Assembly: GCF_003234795.2 (NCBI RefSeq)
Contig: NZ_CP126268.1
Coordinates: 2,480,001 to 2,544,000, forward strand
Direction of reading: 5' to 3'
Length of the DNA stretch: 64,000 bases
From: Curtobacterium sp. MCLR17_032
GTDB lineage: Bacteria; Actinomycetota; Actinomycetes; Actinomycetales; Microbacteriaceae
Shown here: positions 49,917-58,882 of the stretch, one piece after another
Layout: each line of letters begins with the position of its first letter
Position numbering within the stretch: position 1 is the first letter of the stretch
The notes under the pieces: model-generated
The model's input: only the letters and a program-made list of their open reading frames with translations
What the model was told of the DNA's origin: nothing
The model's database searches: none
Translations under genes and position numbers: made by a program

Positions 49917-50912
49917 CTACGGCTGGACGGCGAGCGTGATGCCGAGCACCACGCCGTACGCCAACGCCGAGAACGACGACAGCTGCAGCGCCGTGATGAG
50001 TTCGCGCGGCTTCCGGGAGGTCACGCCGATCAGCAGCGCCGGCAGCGCGAGCAGCAGCGAGAAGTACGTGAAGCCGGACCGGAAGTACAGCAGCACGAAC
50101 CAGATCAGCACGACGTAGGGCAGCAGCAGGAAGAGCGCGAACAGCACCCGTGCCACCGTGTCGCCGACCACGACGGCGAGCGTGCGCTTGCCGGCGGCGG
50201 TGTCCTCGCCGATGTCGCGGATGTTGTTCACCATGAGCACCGCGCAGGCGAACAGGCCCGCGGCGACGGCGGCGGCCCACCCGCTGAGGGTCGCCTGTCC
50301 GATGAGCACGTACTGGGTGCCGAGCACCGCGACCAGGCCGAAGAACACGAAGACGAAGACCTCGCCCAGGGCGTTGTAGCCGTAGGGCTTCTTGCCGCCG
50401 GTGTAGAACCAGGCGGCGACGATCGCCGCGGCACCGACGAGCAGCAGCCACCACAGCTGGGTGAGCACCACGATGACGATGCCGGCGACGGCGGCGAGGC
50501 CGAAGAACGTCAGCGCGACGGTGAGCACCGTGCGGGGCTTCGCCAGGCCGGCCCCGGTCAGTCGGGCCGGGCCGACGCGGAACTCGTCCGTGCCGCGGAC
50601 CCCGTCGGAGTAGTCGTTGCTGTAGTTCACACCGATCTGCAGGAACAGCGCGACGGCCAGGGCGAGCAGCGCGATCGCCAGGTGCGCGTCGGCACCCAGG
50701 AACGCCCCGAAGTCACCGGTCGCCTTGCTGTCGACGTAGGCCACGGCGGTGCCGAGCACGACGGGCACGACGCCGAGGGTCAGGGTGCGCAGACGCGCCC
50801 CGCCGATCCAGTCGCATGCGGTCGCCCGCCGGGCGGTGCGCCGCGGGGCAGCGGCCTTCGCCGGGTTGCCGGACCGGCCCTTCGGACGTGTCGTGTTCTT
50901 CGCTCGTGCCAC
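49917..50912 (-). CDS. menA: 1,4-dihydroxy-2-naphthoate polyprenyltransferase (MenA)
   Basis: 331 residues with about eight membrane spans after a 35-residue basic N-terminus. The two aspartate motifs of UbiA-type prenyltransferases are present: NYSNDYSDGVRGTDEFRVGPARLTGAGLAKP and NNIRDIGEDTAAGKRTLAVVVGD. It attaches the polyprenyl tail to 1,4-dihydroxy-2-naphthoate. GTG at 50912 follows a TACGCT box by eight nt, so it can be transcribed on its own although menE lies only 37 bp upstream on the same strand. Confidence 0.95.
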   Translation of the reverse strand: MARAKNTTRPKGRSGNPAKAAAPRRTARRATACDWIGGARLRTLTLGVVPVVLGTAVAYVDSKATGDFGAFLGADAHLAIALLALAVALFLQIGVNYSNDYSDGVRGTDEFRVGPARLTGAGLAKPRTVLTVALTFFGLAAVAGIVIVVLTQLWWLLLVGAAAIVAAWFYTGGKKPYGYNALGEVFVFVFFGLVAVLGTQYVLIGQATLSGWAAAVAAGLFACAVLMVNNIRDIGEDTAAGKRTLAVVVGDTVARVLFALFLLLPYVVLIWFVLLYFRSGFTYFSLLLALPALLIGVTSRKPRELITALQLSSFSALAYGVVLGITLAVQP

Positions 50913-50949
50913 GACCGCCAAGCGTACCGGCGCGGCCGGGAGGCTGGGC

Positions 50950-52086
50950 TCACCCCTCGCGATCGGCCAGCGCCCGCACCGCACGCCGGTCGGGCTTGCC
51001 GGTCGCCAGCATCGGCATCCGGTCCACGACGAGCACCTCGGCCGGACGGGCGGCACGTCCGAGGGCGTCCCCCACCCGGGCGCGGACGACCTGGAGGTCG
51101 ACGGGCTGCTCGGTGACGACGACCGGTACCTCGCCCCACTCCCCCGACGCCCGGCGGGTGACGACGGCGCCGTCCTGTCCGGGCAGTTCGCGGACGATGC
51201 GTTCGACCGCGCCGAGCGGGACCTTCTCGCCGCCGGAGATGACGACGTCGTCGAGCCGTCCGGTCACCCGGATCCGCCCGTCGACGATCGTCGCGGCGTC
51301 CCCGGTCCGGTACCAGCGGTGCCCGTCCCGCTCCGTGAAGGTCGCCGCCGTCCGGGCCGGGTCGTCGAGGTAGCCCTCGGCGAGCATCGGCCCGGCCAGC
51401 TGCAGTTCGCCGTCGACGAGTGCGGCGCGGACGGTGCCGAGCGGCTCGCCGTCGTACACACAGCCGCCGCTCGTCTCGCTGGCGCCGTAGGTGGTCACGA
51501 TGCGGATGCCCGCGGCTCGGGCCCGCTCACGGAGGGCCACCGGGGTCGCCTGACCGCCCACCAGGACGGCGTCGAACCGACCGAGGGCCGCCGTCGCACG
51601 CGGGTCGTCGAGGACCCGGGCGAGCTGCACCGGCACGAGCGACGTGTAGCGGCGGGGGGCGGCGGGTCCGACGACGAGCCGGTCGGCTGCGTCCGCGAAC
51701 GCCGCCGCATCGAAGTGTCCGGTCGGCAGCAAGACGGGTGTCGTCCCCGCCGTGATCGACCGCGTCAGGACGTTGAGCCCGGCGATGTAGTGCGTCGGCA
51801 GGGCGAGGACCCAGCCACCCGGTCCGCCGAGCGCCGCGTCCGCAGCGGCCGCCCCCGCGAGCAGCGCCTCCGAGGACAGTGCCACCCGCTTGCCGGTGCC
51901 GGTGGAGCCGCTCGTCTCGACGACGAGCGCGACCCGCTGCGGGACGTCGGCCGGAGGCGGTGTCGGCAGCGCCGGAGCCCCTGTCGCGACGGGGAGCAGT
52001 GCAGGGCCGCCGGCGAGTGCCGCCTCCAGTCCGCGCAGCACGGCGGACGGGTCGGCGGCGCTCACCGCGACGAGCGGACGGGTCAT
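50950..52086 (-). CDS. menE: o-Succinylbenzoate-CoA ligase (MenE)
   Basis: 378 residues, short for the AMP-forming ligase family because the N-terminal region is reduced, which is usual for actinobacterial MenE. ETSGSTGTGKRVALSS is the P-loop, TTYGASETSGG the adenine/acyl motif, YRTGDAATIVDGRIRVTGRLDDVVISGGEKV the hinge region, and LATGKPDRRAV carries the catalytic lysine. It activates o-succinylbenzoate with CoA. ATG at 52086 overlaps the menB stop by one base (TGATG), implying coupled translation. Confidence 0.93.
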   Translation of the reverse strand: MTRPLVAVSAADPSAVLRGLEAALAGGPALLPVATGAPALPTPPPADVPQRVALVVETSGSTGTGKRVALSSEALLAGAAAADAALGGPGGWVLALPTHYIAGLNVLTRSITAGTTPVLLPTGHFDAAAFADAADRLVVGPAAPRRYTSLVPVQLARVLDDPRATAALGRFDAVLVGGQATPVALRERARAAGIRIVTTYGASETSGGCVYDGEPLGTVRAALVDGELQLAGPMLAEGYLDDPARTAATFTERDGHRWYRTGDAATIVDGRIRVTGRLDDVVISGGEKVPLGAVERIVRELPGQDGAVVTRRASGEWGEVPVVVTEQPVDLQVVRARVGDALGRAARPAEVLVVDRMPMLATGKPDRRAVRALADREG

Positions 52087-53015
52087 CAGTAGTGCCAGGG
52101 GAACGCGGTCCAGTCGGGCGAGCGCTTCTCGAGGAACGAGTCGCGACCCTCGACGGCCTCGTCCGTGCCGTACGCGAGGCGCGTGGCCTCACCCGCGAAG
52201 ACCTGCTGGCCGACCATGCCGTCGTCAACGGCGTTGAAGGCGTACTTCAGCATCCGGATCGCCGTCGGCGACTTGCCGAGGATCGTCTCGCCCCAGCGGA
52301 TCGCCTCGCGTTCCAGGTCCTCGTGCGGCACGACCCTGTTGACGGCGCCCATCTCGTACGCGCGCTGCGCGGAGTACTCCTCGGCCAGGAAGAAGACCTC
52401 GCGCGCGAGCTTCTGGCCGATCTGCTTGGCGTAGTAGGCGCTGCCGTAGCCGCCGTCGAACGAGCCGACGTCGGCGTCCGTCTGCTTGAACTTCCCGTGC
52501 TCGGCGCTGGCGATCGTGAGGTCGCAGATCGCGTGCAGCGAGTGCCCGCCACCGGCCGCCCAGCCCGGGACGACCGCGATGACGACCTTCGGCATCATCC
52601 GGATGAGTCGCTGGACCTCGAGGATGTGCAGCCGGCCCATCGAGGCCTGCGCGGCGGCGGGGTCGACGCCCTCGGGCGGAGCACCCTCGTCGCCGACGTA
52701 CTGGTAGCCGCTCCGGCCCCGGATCCGCTGGTCGCCGCCGGAGCAGAACGCCCAGCCGCCGTCCTTCGGGCTCGGGCCGTTGCCGGTCAGCAGCACGACC
52801 CCGACGCGCGGGTCCTGGCGGGCGTCGTCGAGCGCGCGGTACAGCTCGTCGACGGTCCGCGGGCGGAACGCGTTGCGGACCTCCGGGCGGTCGAAGGCGA
52901 CGCGCACCATACCGCCGGAGACGTGCTTGTGGTACGTGATGTCGGTGAACCGGTCCGCGATCGGAGCGGTGGTCCAGACGTCGGGGTCGAACAGGTCGGA
53001 GACGGCAGAGGGCAT
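52086..53015 (-). CDS. menB: 1,4-Dihydroxy-2-naphthoyl-CoA synthase (MenB)
   Basis: 309 residues of the crotonase fold. VAFDRPEVRNAFRPRTVDELYRAL, FCSGGDQRIRGRSGY (oxyanion loop), VVPGWAAGGGHSLHAICDLTIAS and DVGSFDGGYGSAYYAKQIGQK are MenB signatures, including the Asp and Tyr of the active site. It closes the second ring of the naphthoquinone. ATG at 53015 is six nt after TAGGTT (53022-53027): leaderless. Operon with menE. Confidence 0.96.
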   Translation of the reverse strand: MPSAVSDLFDPDVWTTAPIADRFTDITYHKHVSGGMVRVAFDRPEVRNAFRPRTVDELYRALDDARQDPRVGVVLLTGNGPSPKDGGWAFCSGGDQRIRGRSGYQYVGDEGAPPEGVDPAAAQASMGRLHILEVQRLIRMMPKVVIAVVPGWAAGGGHSLHAICDLTIASAEHGKFKQTDADVGSFDGGYGSAYYAKQIGQKLAREVFFLAEEYSAQRAYEMGAVNRVVPHEDLEREAIRWGETILGKSPTAIRMLKYAFNAVDDGMVGQQVFAGEATRLAYGTDEAVEGRDSFLEKRSPDWTAFPWHY

Positions 53016-53059
53016 GCTCCGAACCTACCGCCGGGCCGGCTGGACCTGCCGCCGGGCTG

Positions 53060-53104
53060 GCTGGCTGGCGCCGGGCTAGCTGGCGCCGAGCTAGCTGGCG
53101 CCCA
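53060..53104. repeat. Three 15-bp tandem repeats carrying a stop codon
   Basis: Units of the type gctagctggcgccga at 53060, 53075 and 53090. The stop TAG (- strand, 53091-53093) of the small membrane protein gene is inside the last unit; the middle unit repeats the same TAG. Confidence 0.88.
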
Positions 53105-53468
53105 TGCCGGAGAGCATCTCCGGAGCGACGATGACGAGCAGGACGATGAGGATCACCGGGTTGGCGAAGAACGCCACGACCACGCCGACGACCCCGTACC
53201 AGCGGCCGAACGAACCGACCGCGGCGATGAAGCCCAGGACCGCGGCGACCAGGGTCAGGAACACCACGACGAAGCAGATGCCGAACGCGAAGGTCGTGTC
53301 GCCGCCCACGAACACCGCGAAGGCGCTGGCGTCGACCGCGGCGGCGACCACCGCGAGGCCGAGGGCGATCTTGCCGGTGATCGGGTTCTTCCGACGCCGA
53401 GCTGCGGGCTGCCGGGTGACGTCGACGGTGCCCTGACGCATCAGCCGCGCGAACTCGTCCGTCGCCAC
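53091..53468 (-). CDS. Small membrane protein of unknown function (DUF4190-like)
   Basis: 125 residues. A polar N-terminus (MATDEFARLMRQGTVDVTRQPAARRRKNP) precedes four hydrophobic segments. The ITGKIALGLAVVAAAVDASAFAVF start, with a Lys-Ile just before the first helix, resembles DUF4190-type proteins, but the match is loose. GTG at 53468 has GGAGG upstream. It lies 75 bp before menB on the same strand but menB has its own -10 box. No function can be assigned. The C-terminus (GMGAS) is encoded by the 15-bp repeat. Confidence 0.72.
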   Translation of the reverse strand: MATDEFARLMRQGTVDVTRQPAARRRKNPITGKIALGLAVVAAAVDASAFAVFVGGDTTFAFGICFVVVFLTLVAAVLGFIAAVGSFGRWYGVVGVVVAFFANPVILIVLLVIVAPEMLSGMGAS

Positions 53469-53617
53469 CGAGCCTCCTCGTCCGTCCCCGACCGGCTGCC
53501 CTGATCGGCACCGGCACGGCCGACCGGTGGTCGACCGCAGCGATGCTAGTGCGCTGCCCTGGCGGTCCCCTCGGAGAGTCCGGGAGGCCGGCTGGGCGCT
53601 CCTGCGAAGATGACGGG

Positions 53618-54658
53618 GTGCCCGCCGTGAACCCGACCGCTCCCGCCGTCGTCCCCGATCTGCCCGACCTGCTCGCGACCGCCCGGGTCGTCGCCCTGCC
53701 GATGCGGGTCCGGTTCCGCGGCATCACCGTGCGCGAGGCGCTCGTGCTCCGCGGCCCCGAGGGGTGGACCGAGTTCTCCCCCTTCGTGGAGTACGACGAC
53801 GGCGAGGCCACCGCCTGGCTCCGTGCCGCGATCGACTTCGGCTGGACCCGACACGAGCCGGGCGCGGACAGCGTCCCCGTCAACGCCACGGTCCCCGCGA
53901 TCGCCGCCGAGGACGTCGCCGACCTGCTCCGCCGCTACCCCGGCTGCACCACCGCGAAGGTGAAGGTCGCCGAACCCGGCACCGACATCGAGGACGACGT
54001 CGCCCGGGTCGCCGCGGTCCGTCGGGCGATGGGTGACGAAGCCGAGGTCCGCGTCGACGGGAACGGGTTGTGGGACCTCGAGCACGCCACCGCCGCCCTG
54101 GAACGCCTGGCACCCTTCCGGCTGCAGTACGCCGAGCAGCCGGTCGCGTCGGTGGCGGACCTCGCCGCGCTGCGCACCCGGATCGCCGGGCTCGGCGTCC
54201 GGATCGCTGCCGACGAGAGCGTCCGGAAGGCCTCCGACCCGCTCGCCGTCGCGCGCGCGGGGGCCGCAGACGTGCTCGTCGTCAAGGCACAGCCCCTCGG
54301 CGGGGTCACCGCCGCGCAGGCCGTCATCGCCGAGGCCGGGCTGCCCTGCGTGGTCTCCAGCGCGATCGACACCTCGATCGGGCTCGGCATGGGGGCGTTC
54401 CTGGCGTCGCGGGCGATGGCTCCCGGGTACGCGGCGGGCCTCGGGACCGCGGCCATGTTCACCGGCGACGTCACCGCCGACCCGCTGCTGCCCGTCGGCG
54501 GCCGGATCGCGGTGCGGCGGGTCGAGCCGGACCCGGACCTCCTCGACCGGTGGGCGGCGTCCCCCGAGCGCACCGCGTGGTGGCTGGCGCGGCTCGGTCG
54601 GGTGCACGCGTTACTCGCAGCGCGGCCGGCTCGGCCGACCCGGCCGACCCGGCCGTAG
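53618..54658 (+). CDS. menC: o-Succinylbenzoate synthase (MenC)
   Basis: 346 residues from GTG at 53618; the reading frame extends upstream but without family support, and a GAAGAT box lies six nt before this GTG. It is an enolase-superfamily enzyme: K-x-K pair in TTAKVKVAEPG, metal ligands Asp in VRVDGNG, Glu in YAEQPV and Asp in AADESV, and the distal Lys in LVVKAQPLGG. It dehydrates SHCHC to o-succinylbenzoate. The last codons (RPTRPTRP-stop) come from a 9-bp repeat. The gene is on the opposite strand from menB/menE and ends at a long perfect palindrome. Confidence 0.92.
   Translation: MPAVNPTAPAVVPDLPDLLATARVVALPMRVRFRGITVREALVLRGPEGWTEFSPFVEYDDGEATAWLRAAIDFGWTRHEPGADSVPVNATVPAIAAEDVADLLRRYPGCTTAKVKVAEPGTDIEDDVARVAAVRRAMGDEAEVRVDGNGLWDLEHATAALERLAPFRLQYAEQPVASVADLAALRTRIAGLGVRIAADESVRKASDPLAVARAGAADVLVVKAQPLGGVTAAQAVIAEAGLPCVVSSAIDTSIGLGMGAFLASRAMAPGYAAGLGTAAMFTGDVTADPLLPVGGRIAVRRVEPDPDLLDRWAASPERTAWWLARLGRVHALLAARPARPTRPTRP
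54632..54658. repeat. 9-bp repeat forming the menC C-terminus and stop
   Basis: cggccgacc at 54632 and 54641, then cggccgtag at 54650; the third unit ends in the menC stop TAG where the others have ACC. Confidence 0.85.
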
Positions 54659-54672
54659 GGCCGCACCACACG

Positions 54673-54718
54673 ACGGACGGGAGGCCCGACACCAGCTGGT
54701 GTCGGGCCTCCCGTCCGT
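54673..54718. terminator. 46-bp perfect palindrome between menC and ccsB
   Basis: The left arm (54673-54695, beginning ACGGACGGGAGGCCCG) is the exact reverse complement of the right arm (54696-54718), giving a 23-bp perfect stem. It separates convergent menC and the cytochrome c operon and is almost certainly a two-way terminator. Confidence 0.9.
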
Positions 54719-54739
54719 TCCGTGGTCGCGTCCGGGGGG

Positions 54740-55756
54740 TCACAGACCGGAGTAGCTGTGCAGCCCCTTGAAGAAGACGTTGACGACCGAGAAGTTGAAC
54801 ATCACGGCCGCGAAGCCGATGAGGGCCAGCCACGAGGACCGGGCGCCGCGCCACCCGCGGGTCGCCCGCGCGTGGATGTAGCCGGCGTAGAGGGTCCAGA
54901 TGATGAAGGTCCAGACCTCCTTCGTGTCCCAGCCCCAGTAGCGACCCCAGGCCCGCTCGGCCCAGATCGCGCCGGCGATCAGCGTGAAGGTCCAGAGGAC
55001 GAAGCCGACCAGGATCACCCGGTAGCTGAGCACCTCGAGCCGGTCGGCGTCGGGCAGCGTCTCCATGAAGCGCAGTCGGCGCGAGACCGGACGGCCCTGG
55101 CGGTAGGTCTGGACCAGCTGCGAGACCGCGAGCCCGGCGCCGAGGGCGAAGAACCCGGTGCCGGCGATGGCCACGAAGACGTGGATGACGAGCCAGTAGG
55201 ACTCGAGCGCGGGCACCAGCGGGCGGACCGGCACGTAGTAGTTCACCGTGGCGATGCCCAGCAGGATGATCACCAGGCCGGTGATGAACACCCCGAGGAA
55301 CTTCAGGTCCTGCCAGAACTGCACGAGCAGGAATACGGCGATGATCAGGCCGGTGCCGGTCAGCGAGAACTCGAACATGTTGCCCCACGGCACACGGTCG
55401 GCCGCGATGCCGCGGAGCACGATCGCGCCGATGTGGACGACGAGTGCCAGGATCGTCATGGCCATGCCGACGCGTTCGAACTTCGAGCCGCGCTGGCCCC
55501 GGCCGCCGCTGACGTCGTCGCCCGTGCGCTTCTGCTGCACGCGTTCGAGGACGACGGTGCCGCCCTGGACGGTCGCGACCGTGGCGACGCTGGCGTCGTC
55601 ACGGTCCGAGGCCGAACCGCCGCGGGTGGTCTCGAGTCCGACGTCGCCGGCGCGCTTCGCCATGTCGAGCGCGAAGGAGATGAACGCGATGACGTAGACC
55701 GCCATCGCGGAGTACGTCAGCACGACCGAGTAGGTCGCAAGGGTCGTCGTGTTCAC
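54740..55756 (-). CDS. ccsB: Cytochrome c biogenesis protein CcsB (ResC)
   Basis: 338 residues. Multi-span membrane protein with the haem-handling segment WGWDTKEVWTFIIWTLYAGYIHAR (the conserved WGW-D motif) and histidines in ALVVHIGAIVLRG and YWLVIHVFVA that may ligate haem. An extended soluble loop (about 45-90) is rich in Asp, Ser and Gln. With ResB it forms the System II synthase that delivers haem and attaches it to apocytochrome c outside the membrane. GTG at 55756 overlaps the resB stop by four bases (GTGA). Last gene of a five-gene operon. Confidence 0.95.
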   Translation of the reverse strand: MNTTTLATYSVVLTYSAMAVYVIAFISFALDMAKRAGDVGLETTRGGSASDRDDASVATVATVQGGTVVLERVQQKRTGDDVSGGRGQRGSKFERVGMAMTILALVVHIGAIVLRGIAADRVPWGNMFEFSLTGTGLIIAVFLLVQFWQDLKFLGVFITGLVIILLGIATVNYYVPVRPLVPALESYWLVIHVFVAIAGTGFFALGAGLAVSQLVQTYRQGRPVSRRLRFMETLPDADRLEVLSYRVILVGFVLWTFTLIAGAIWAERAWGRYWGWDTKEVWTFIIWTLYAGYIHARATRGWRGARSSWLALIGFAAVMFNFSVVNVFFKGLHSYSGL

Positions 55757-57507
55757 TTGCTGATCCTAACTCCGAGGTCCGACATGTGCTTCTGGGCGAT
55801 GTCCGCCACCGCGCGTTCGAGGTTGGGGTCCTCGCCGCGTGCGAGCCCGGCGTACTCGAGGTCGAACTCACCGTCCTCGGCACCGGGCTTCCGCACCGCC
55901 TTCACCCACACGCGGCGGCGCGGGACGAACAGCGAGGTGAGCAGGCCCAGGACCGACAGGATCGCGAAGAAGGCGACCCAGAGCTGCGACGGGTCGTGGT
56001 GCACGTCGAGGGACACGTACCGCTTGACCCCGTCGAACGTGATCGAGCCAGCGCCGTCCGGCAGCTGCTTCGTCTGGCCGGGCTTCATCGCGATGCTCGG
56101 GGTGTCCGACTGTCGGCCCGCGATCTGCTGCAGGCCCTTCGTCGACAGCTGGTAGACGCTCTGCGGCACGCCGTCGTCGAGGCCGAGGTTGCCGGTGTAC
56201 ACCTGCAGCGACAGCATCGGGTTCTTGGTGTCCGGGTAGTTCGAGGTGAACGCACCGGCGTTCGTGCCGCTGGTCTGCTGCACCGCGGTCGGGTAGAAGA
56301 ACCCGATCAGGCCGAGCTGGTCGGGTGACGCGTCCGGCACCTTGATGACGCCGGTGGAGGTGTAGTTCGCGTCGTCCGGCAGGAACGGCACGACGTCCTG
56401 GAACGCCACGTTGCCCTTGCCGTCGCGCACGGTGACATGCATCGCGTAGCCGTTGCCGAGCAGGTAGACGTTCGTCCCCCCGATCGACAGCGGCTCGTTC
56501 ACGCCGAGACGACTGGTCTTCGCGGTGCCGTCCTTCAGACGTGCGGAGACGGTGGCCGAGTAGTCGGTCGCCTGCCCCAGCGCGTCGAGGTTGCGCTCCT
56601 CGTACTTCGTCGTGAACTTGTCGAGCGTCAGGTTGTAGGGCGTGAGGTCCTTCGGCGAGAACCAGCGTCCGGGGTTGAACGAGTCGTACGCGCCGATGAC
56701 GTTGGTGAACGACTGCCCCTCGACCAGCAGCCGCTGTCCGGTGTAGCTGAACCCACCGCCCAGACCGACCGCCAGCAGCACGCCGACGAGCGCCGAGTGG
56801 AAGACCAGGTTGCCGGTCTCCCGCAGGTAGCCGCGTTCGGCGCTGACGGAGTCGCCGAAGCGTTCGACGCGGTAGCCCGACTTCTTCAGCTGGGCCATGG
56901 CCGTCGTCACCGCGTGGTCGACGGACGGGAGGCTCGTGGCCGCGCCCGTCGTGCTGCCGACCGTCTGGCCGCCAATCGTTGCCGCGCTGATCGTCACCGA
57001 CCGGAAGCCGGCCAGGCGGCCGAGCCGCGCGGGGGTCTTCGGCGGCCGGGTGCGGAGCGCCTGCCAGTGGTGCCGGGTACGCGGCACGATGCAGCCGATG
57101 AGCGAGATGAAGAGGAGCAGGTAGATCGCGGAGAACCACACCGAGGTGTAGGTGTCGAAGACCTGCAGCTTCTCGAGCACCGGGGTCAGCTGCGGGTGGC
57201 TGTTCTTGTACTGCGTGACGCCGTTCGGGTCCGCCTGCGTCTGCGGGACGAGCGAGCCCGGGATCGCCGCGAGGGCGAGGAGCAGCAGCAGGAAGAGCGC
57301 CGTGCGCATGCTCGTCAGCTGCCGCCAGGCGAACCGGAGGTAGCCGACCAGCCCGAGCTTCGGCTGCGCGATGCCGTCGGCGGTGGTCGCGGCGACGGGC
57401 GTGCCGTCGACGTGGTCGGACGGGCGCTGTGGGTCGGACGCGCTGTCGGTGCCGGTGGTGCCGGCGTCCGTCACGTCGTCCTGGTCGGAGTCAGACCGCG
57501 GGGACAT
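55753..57507 (-). CDS. resB: Cytochrome c biogenesis protein ResB (Ccs1)
   Basis: 584 residues. A 50-residue Asp/Thr/Ser-rich N-terminus precedes three N-terminal membrane helices (FAWRQLTSMRTALFLLLLLALAAIPGS is the ResB signature), a large extracytoplasmic domain from about 235 to 515 and a last helix near 520-540. It partners CcsB in haem delivery. GGGFSYTGQRLLVEGQSFTN and YVSLDVHHDPSQLWVAFFAI are conserved blocks. ATG at 57507 lies within the end of ccdA (17-bp overlap). The C-terminal 40 residues are cytoplasmic. Confidence 0.94.
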   Translation of the reverse strand: MSPRSDSDQDDVTDAGTTGTDSASDPQRPSDHVDGTPVAATTADGIAQPKLGLVGYLRFAWRQLTSMRTALFLLLLLALAAIPGSLVPQTQADPNGVTQYKNSHPQLTPVLEKLQVFDTYTSVWFSAIYLLLFISLIGCIVPRTRHHWQALRTRPPKTPARLGRLAGFRSVTISAATIGGQTVGSTTGAATSLPSVDHAVTTAMAQLKKSGYRVERFGDSVSAERGYLRETGNLVFHSALVGVLLAVGLGGGFSYTGQRLLVEGQSFTNVIGAYDSFNPGRWFSPKDLTPYNLTLDKFTTKYEERNLDALGQATDYSATVSARLKDGTAKTSRLGVNEPLSIGGTNVYLLGNGYAMHVTVRDGKGNVAFQDVVPFLPDDANYTSTGVIKVPDASPDQLGLIGFFYPTAVQQTSGTNAGAFTSNYPDTKNPMLSLQVYTGNLGLDDGVPQSVYQLSTKGLQQIAGRQSDTPSIAMKPGQTKQLPDGAGSITFDGVKRYVSLDVHHDPSQLWVAFFAILSVLGLLTSLFVPRRRVWVKAVRKPGAEDGEFDLEYAGLARGEDPNLERAVADIAQKHMSDLGVRISK

Positions 57508-58237
57508 AGCTCTGGATCACCGCCCCGACGCTCGACATGACGGCCGACCAGATGCCGGTGACCATGAGCAGACCGATGACGATCAGGATCGCTCCTCCGA
57601 TGATGTTGACGGTGCGCATGTGCCGCTTGACGACACCGATCGCGCCCGAGGCCCAGCCGGCGCCGAGGGCGACCAGCAGGAACGGCACGCCGAGCCCGAT
57701 GCAGTACGCGATGCCGAGCACGACGCCCTGCCAGGCGCTGCCGGACTGGAAGCTGATGAGGTTGATGGCCGCCAGGGTCGGGCCGATGCAGGGGGTCCAC
57801 CCGAGGGCGAACACGATGCCGAGCAGCGGGGCGCCGAGCAGGCCGGTGCGCGGCGTGAAGTTCGTCTTGACCGTCCGCTGCAGGAACGTGAACCGCCCGA
57901 TGAACACCAGGCCCATCGCGATCACCACGATGCCCATGAGCTGGACGATGAGGTCACGCCAGCGCACCAGCCAGAAGCCCACGGCACCGGCGGCCGCGGA
58001 CCCGAGGACGAAGACGACCGTGAAGCCGAGGACGAAGAGCAGCACGCCGAGCAGCACCCGGCCGCGGGAGTGCCGGCTGCCGTCCGCGATGCCGCTGACG
58101 TAGCCGAGGTAGCCCGGCACGAGCGGCAGGACGCACGGCGACAGGAAGGACACCAGTCCGGCGAGCGCCGCCACCGGCAGGCCGATGAGGAGCTGCCCGC
58201 TGAAGATCGCGTCGGCGAAGGGGTTCCCGCTGGACAC
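57491..58237 (-). CDS. ccdA: Cytochrome c biogenesis protein CcdA (thiol-disulfide transport)
   Basis: 248 residues with six membrane helices. The redox cysteines are in VSFLSPCVLPLVPGYLGYVSG and LGWTPCIGPTLAAI, exactly as in CcdA/DsbD membrane domains. It carries reducing equivalents from cytoplasmic thioredoxin to the extracytoplasmic ResA. GTG at 58237 is three bases after the resA stop. Overlaps resB by 17 bp. Confidence 0.95.
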   Translation of the reverse strand: MSSGNPFADAIFSGQLLIGLPVAALAGLVSFLSPCVLPLVPGYLGYVSGIADGSRHSRGRVLLGVLLFVLGFTVVFVLGSAAAGAVGFWLVRWRDLIVQLMGIVVIAMGLVFIGRFTFLQRTVKTNFTPRTGLLGAPLLGIVFALGWTPCIGPTLAAINLISFQSGSAWQGVVLGIAYCIGLGVPFLLVALGAGWASGAIGVVKRHMRTVNIIGGAILIVIGLLMVTGIWSAVMSSVGAVIQSYVPAV

Positions 58238-58240
58238 GGG

Positions 58241-58882
58241 TCAGGACGCCTTGCCGGTGAGCTCGTCGTCCACCAGGGTCTTCAGGATGCTCGGACCGTC
58301 GACGGCGCCGAGCACGCGGGCGGCGACCCGGCCCTTCTTGTCGAGGACGATCGTCGTCGGCACGGCGTTCGGGGCGATGTCGCCGGAGAGCGCGAGCTGC
58401 ATGGTGCCGCTGCGGGCATCGAGCACGGTCGGGTAGTCGACGCCGAACTTCCGCTCGAACGCCTTCGCGGTGCCGGCCTCGTCGCGGACGTTGACGCCGA
58501 TGAAGTGCACGTCGTCGTCGGCGAACTCGTCCTGGACCGTGTTGAGGTACCCGGCTTCGGCGCGGCAGGGCGGGCAGCCGGCGTACCAGAAGTTGATGAC
58601 CACGACGTCGCCACGCATGGCCTTCGCGGACAGCTCGTCGCCGTCCATGGACTTCGCGGTGAAGTCGATCGGGTCGGTCCGCTTGTCGACCGCGACCTCG
58701 GTCACCGCACCGGTGCCGGAGATGTAGTTCTGGGTGTTGCCCTTGCCGTACTGCGCGGCGAGGCCGTCGTTGGCGGAGCTGCACCCGACCAGCGCGATCG
58801 CGGCGGCCAAGGCGATCGCGGCGGCCCCGGCGGTCCGGCGGCGCGTGGCGTGAGTGCGGTTCGTTCGGGTCGTGCTGGTCAC
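58241..58882 (-). CDS. resA: Thiol-disulfide oxidoreductase ResA, lipoprotein
   Basis: 213 residues. A basic N-terminus and hydrophobic stretch end in lipobox LVGC, so it is anchored outside the membrane. The thioredoxin fold has the active site WYAGCPPCRAEAGYL (C-P-P-C) and cis-proline region APNAVPTTIVLD. It keeps apocytochrome c cysteines reduced for haem attachment, using electrons from CcdA. GTG at 58882 overlaps the stop of the upstream phosphatase gene by four bases (GTGA) and has AAGGAG. In a complete resA-ccdA-resB-ccsB order. Confidence 0.94.
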   Translation of the reverse strand: MTSTTRTNRTHATRRRTAGAAAIALAAAIALVGCSSANDGLAAQYGKGNTQNYISGTGAVTEVAVDKRTDPIDFTAKSMDGDELSAKAMRGDVVVINFWYAGCPPCRAEAGYLNTVQDEFADDDVHFIGVNVRDEAGTAKAFERKFGVDYPTVLDARSGTMQLALSGDIAPNAVPTTIVLDKKGRVAARVLGAVDGPSILKTLVDDELTGKAS

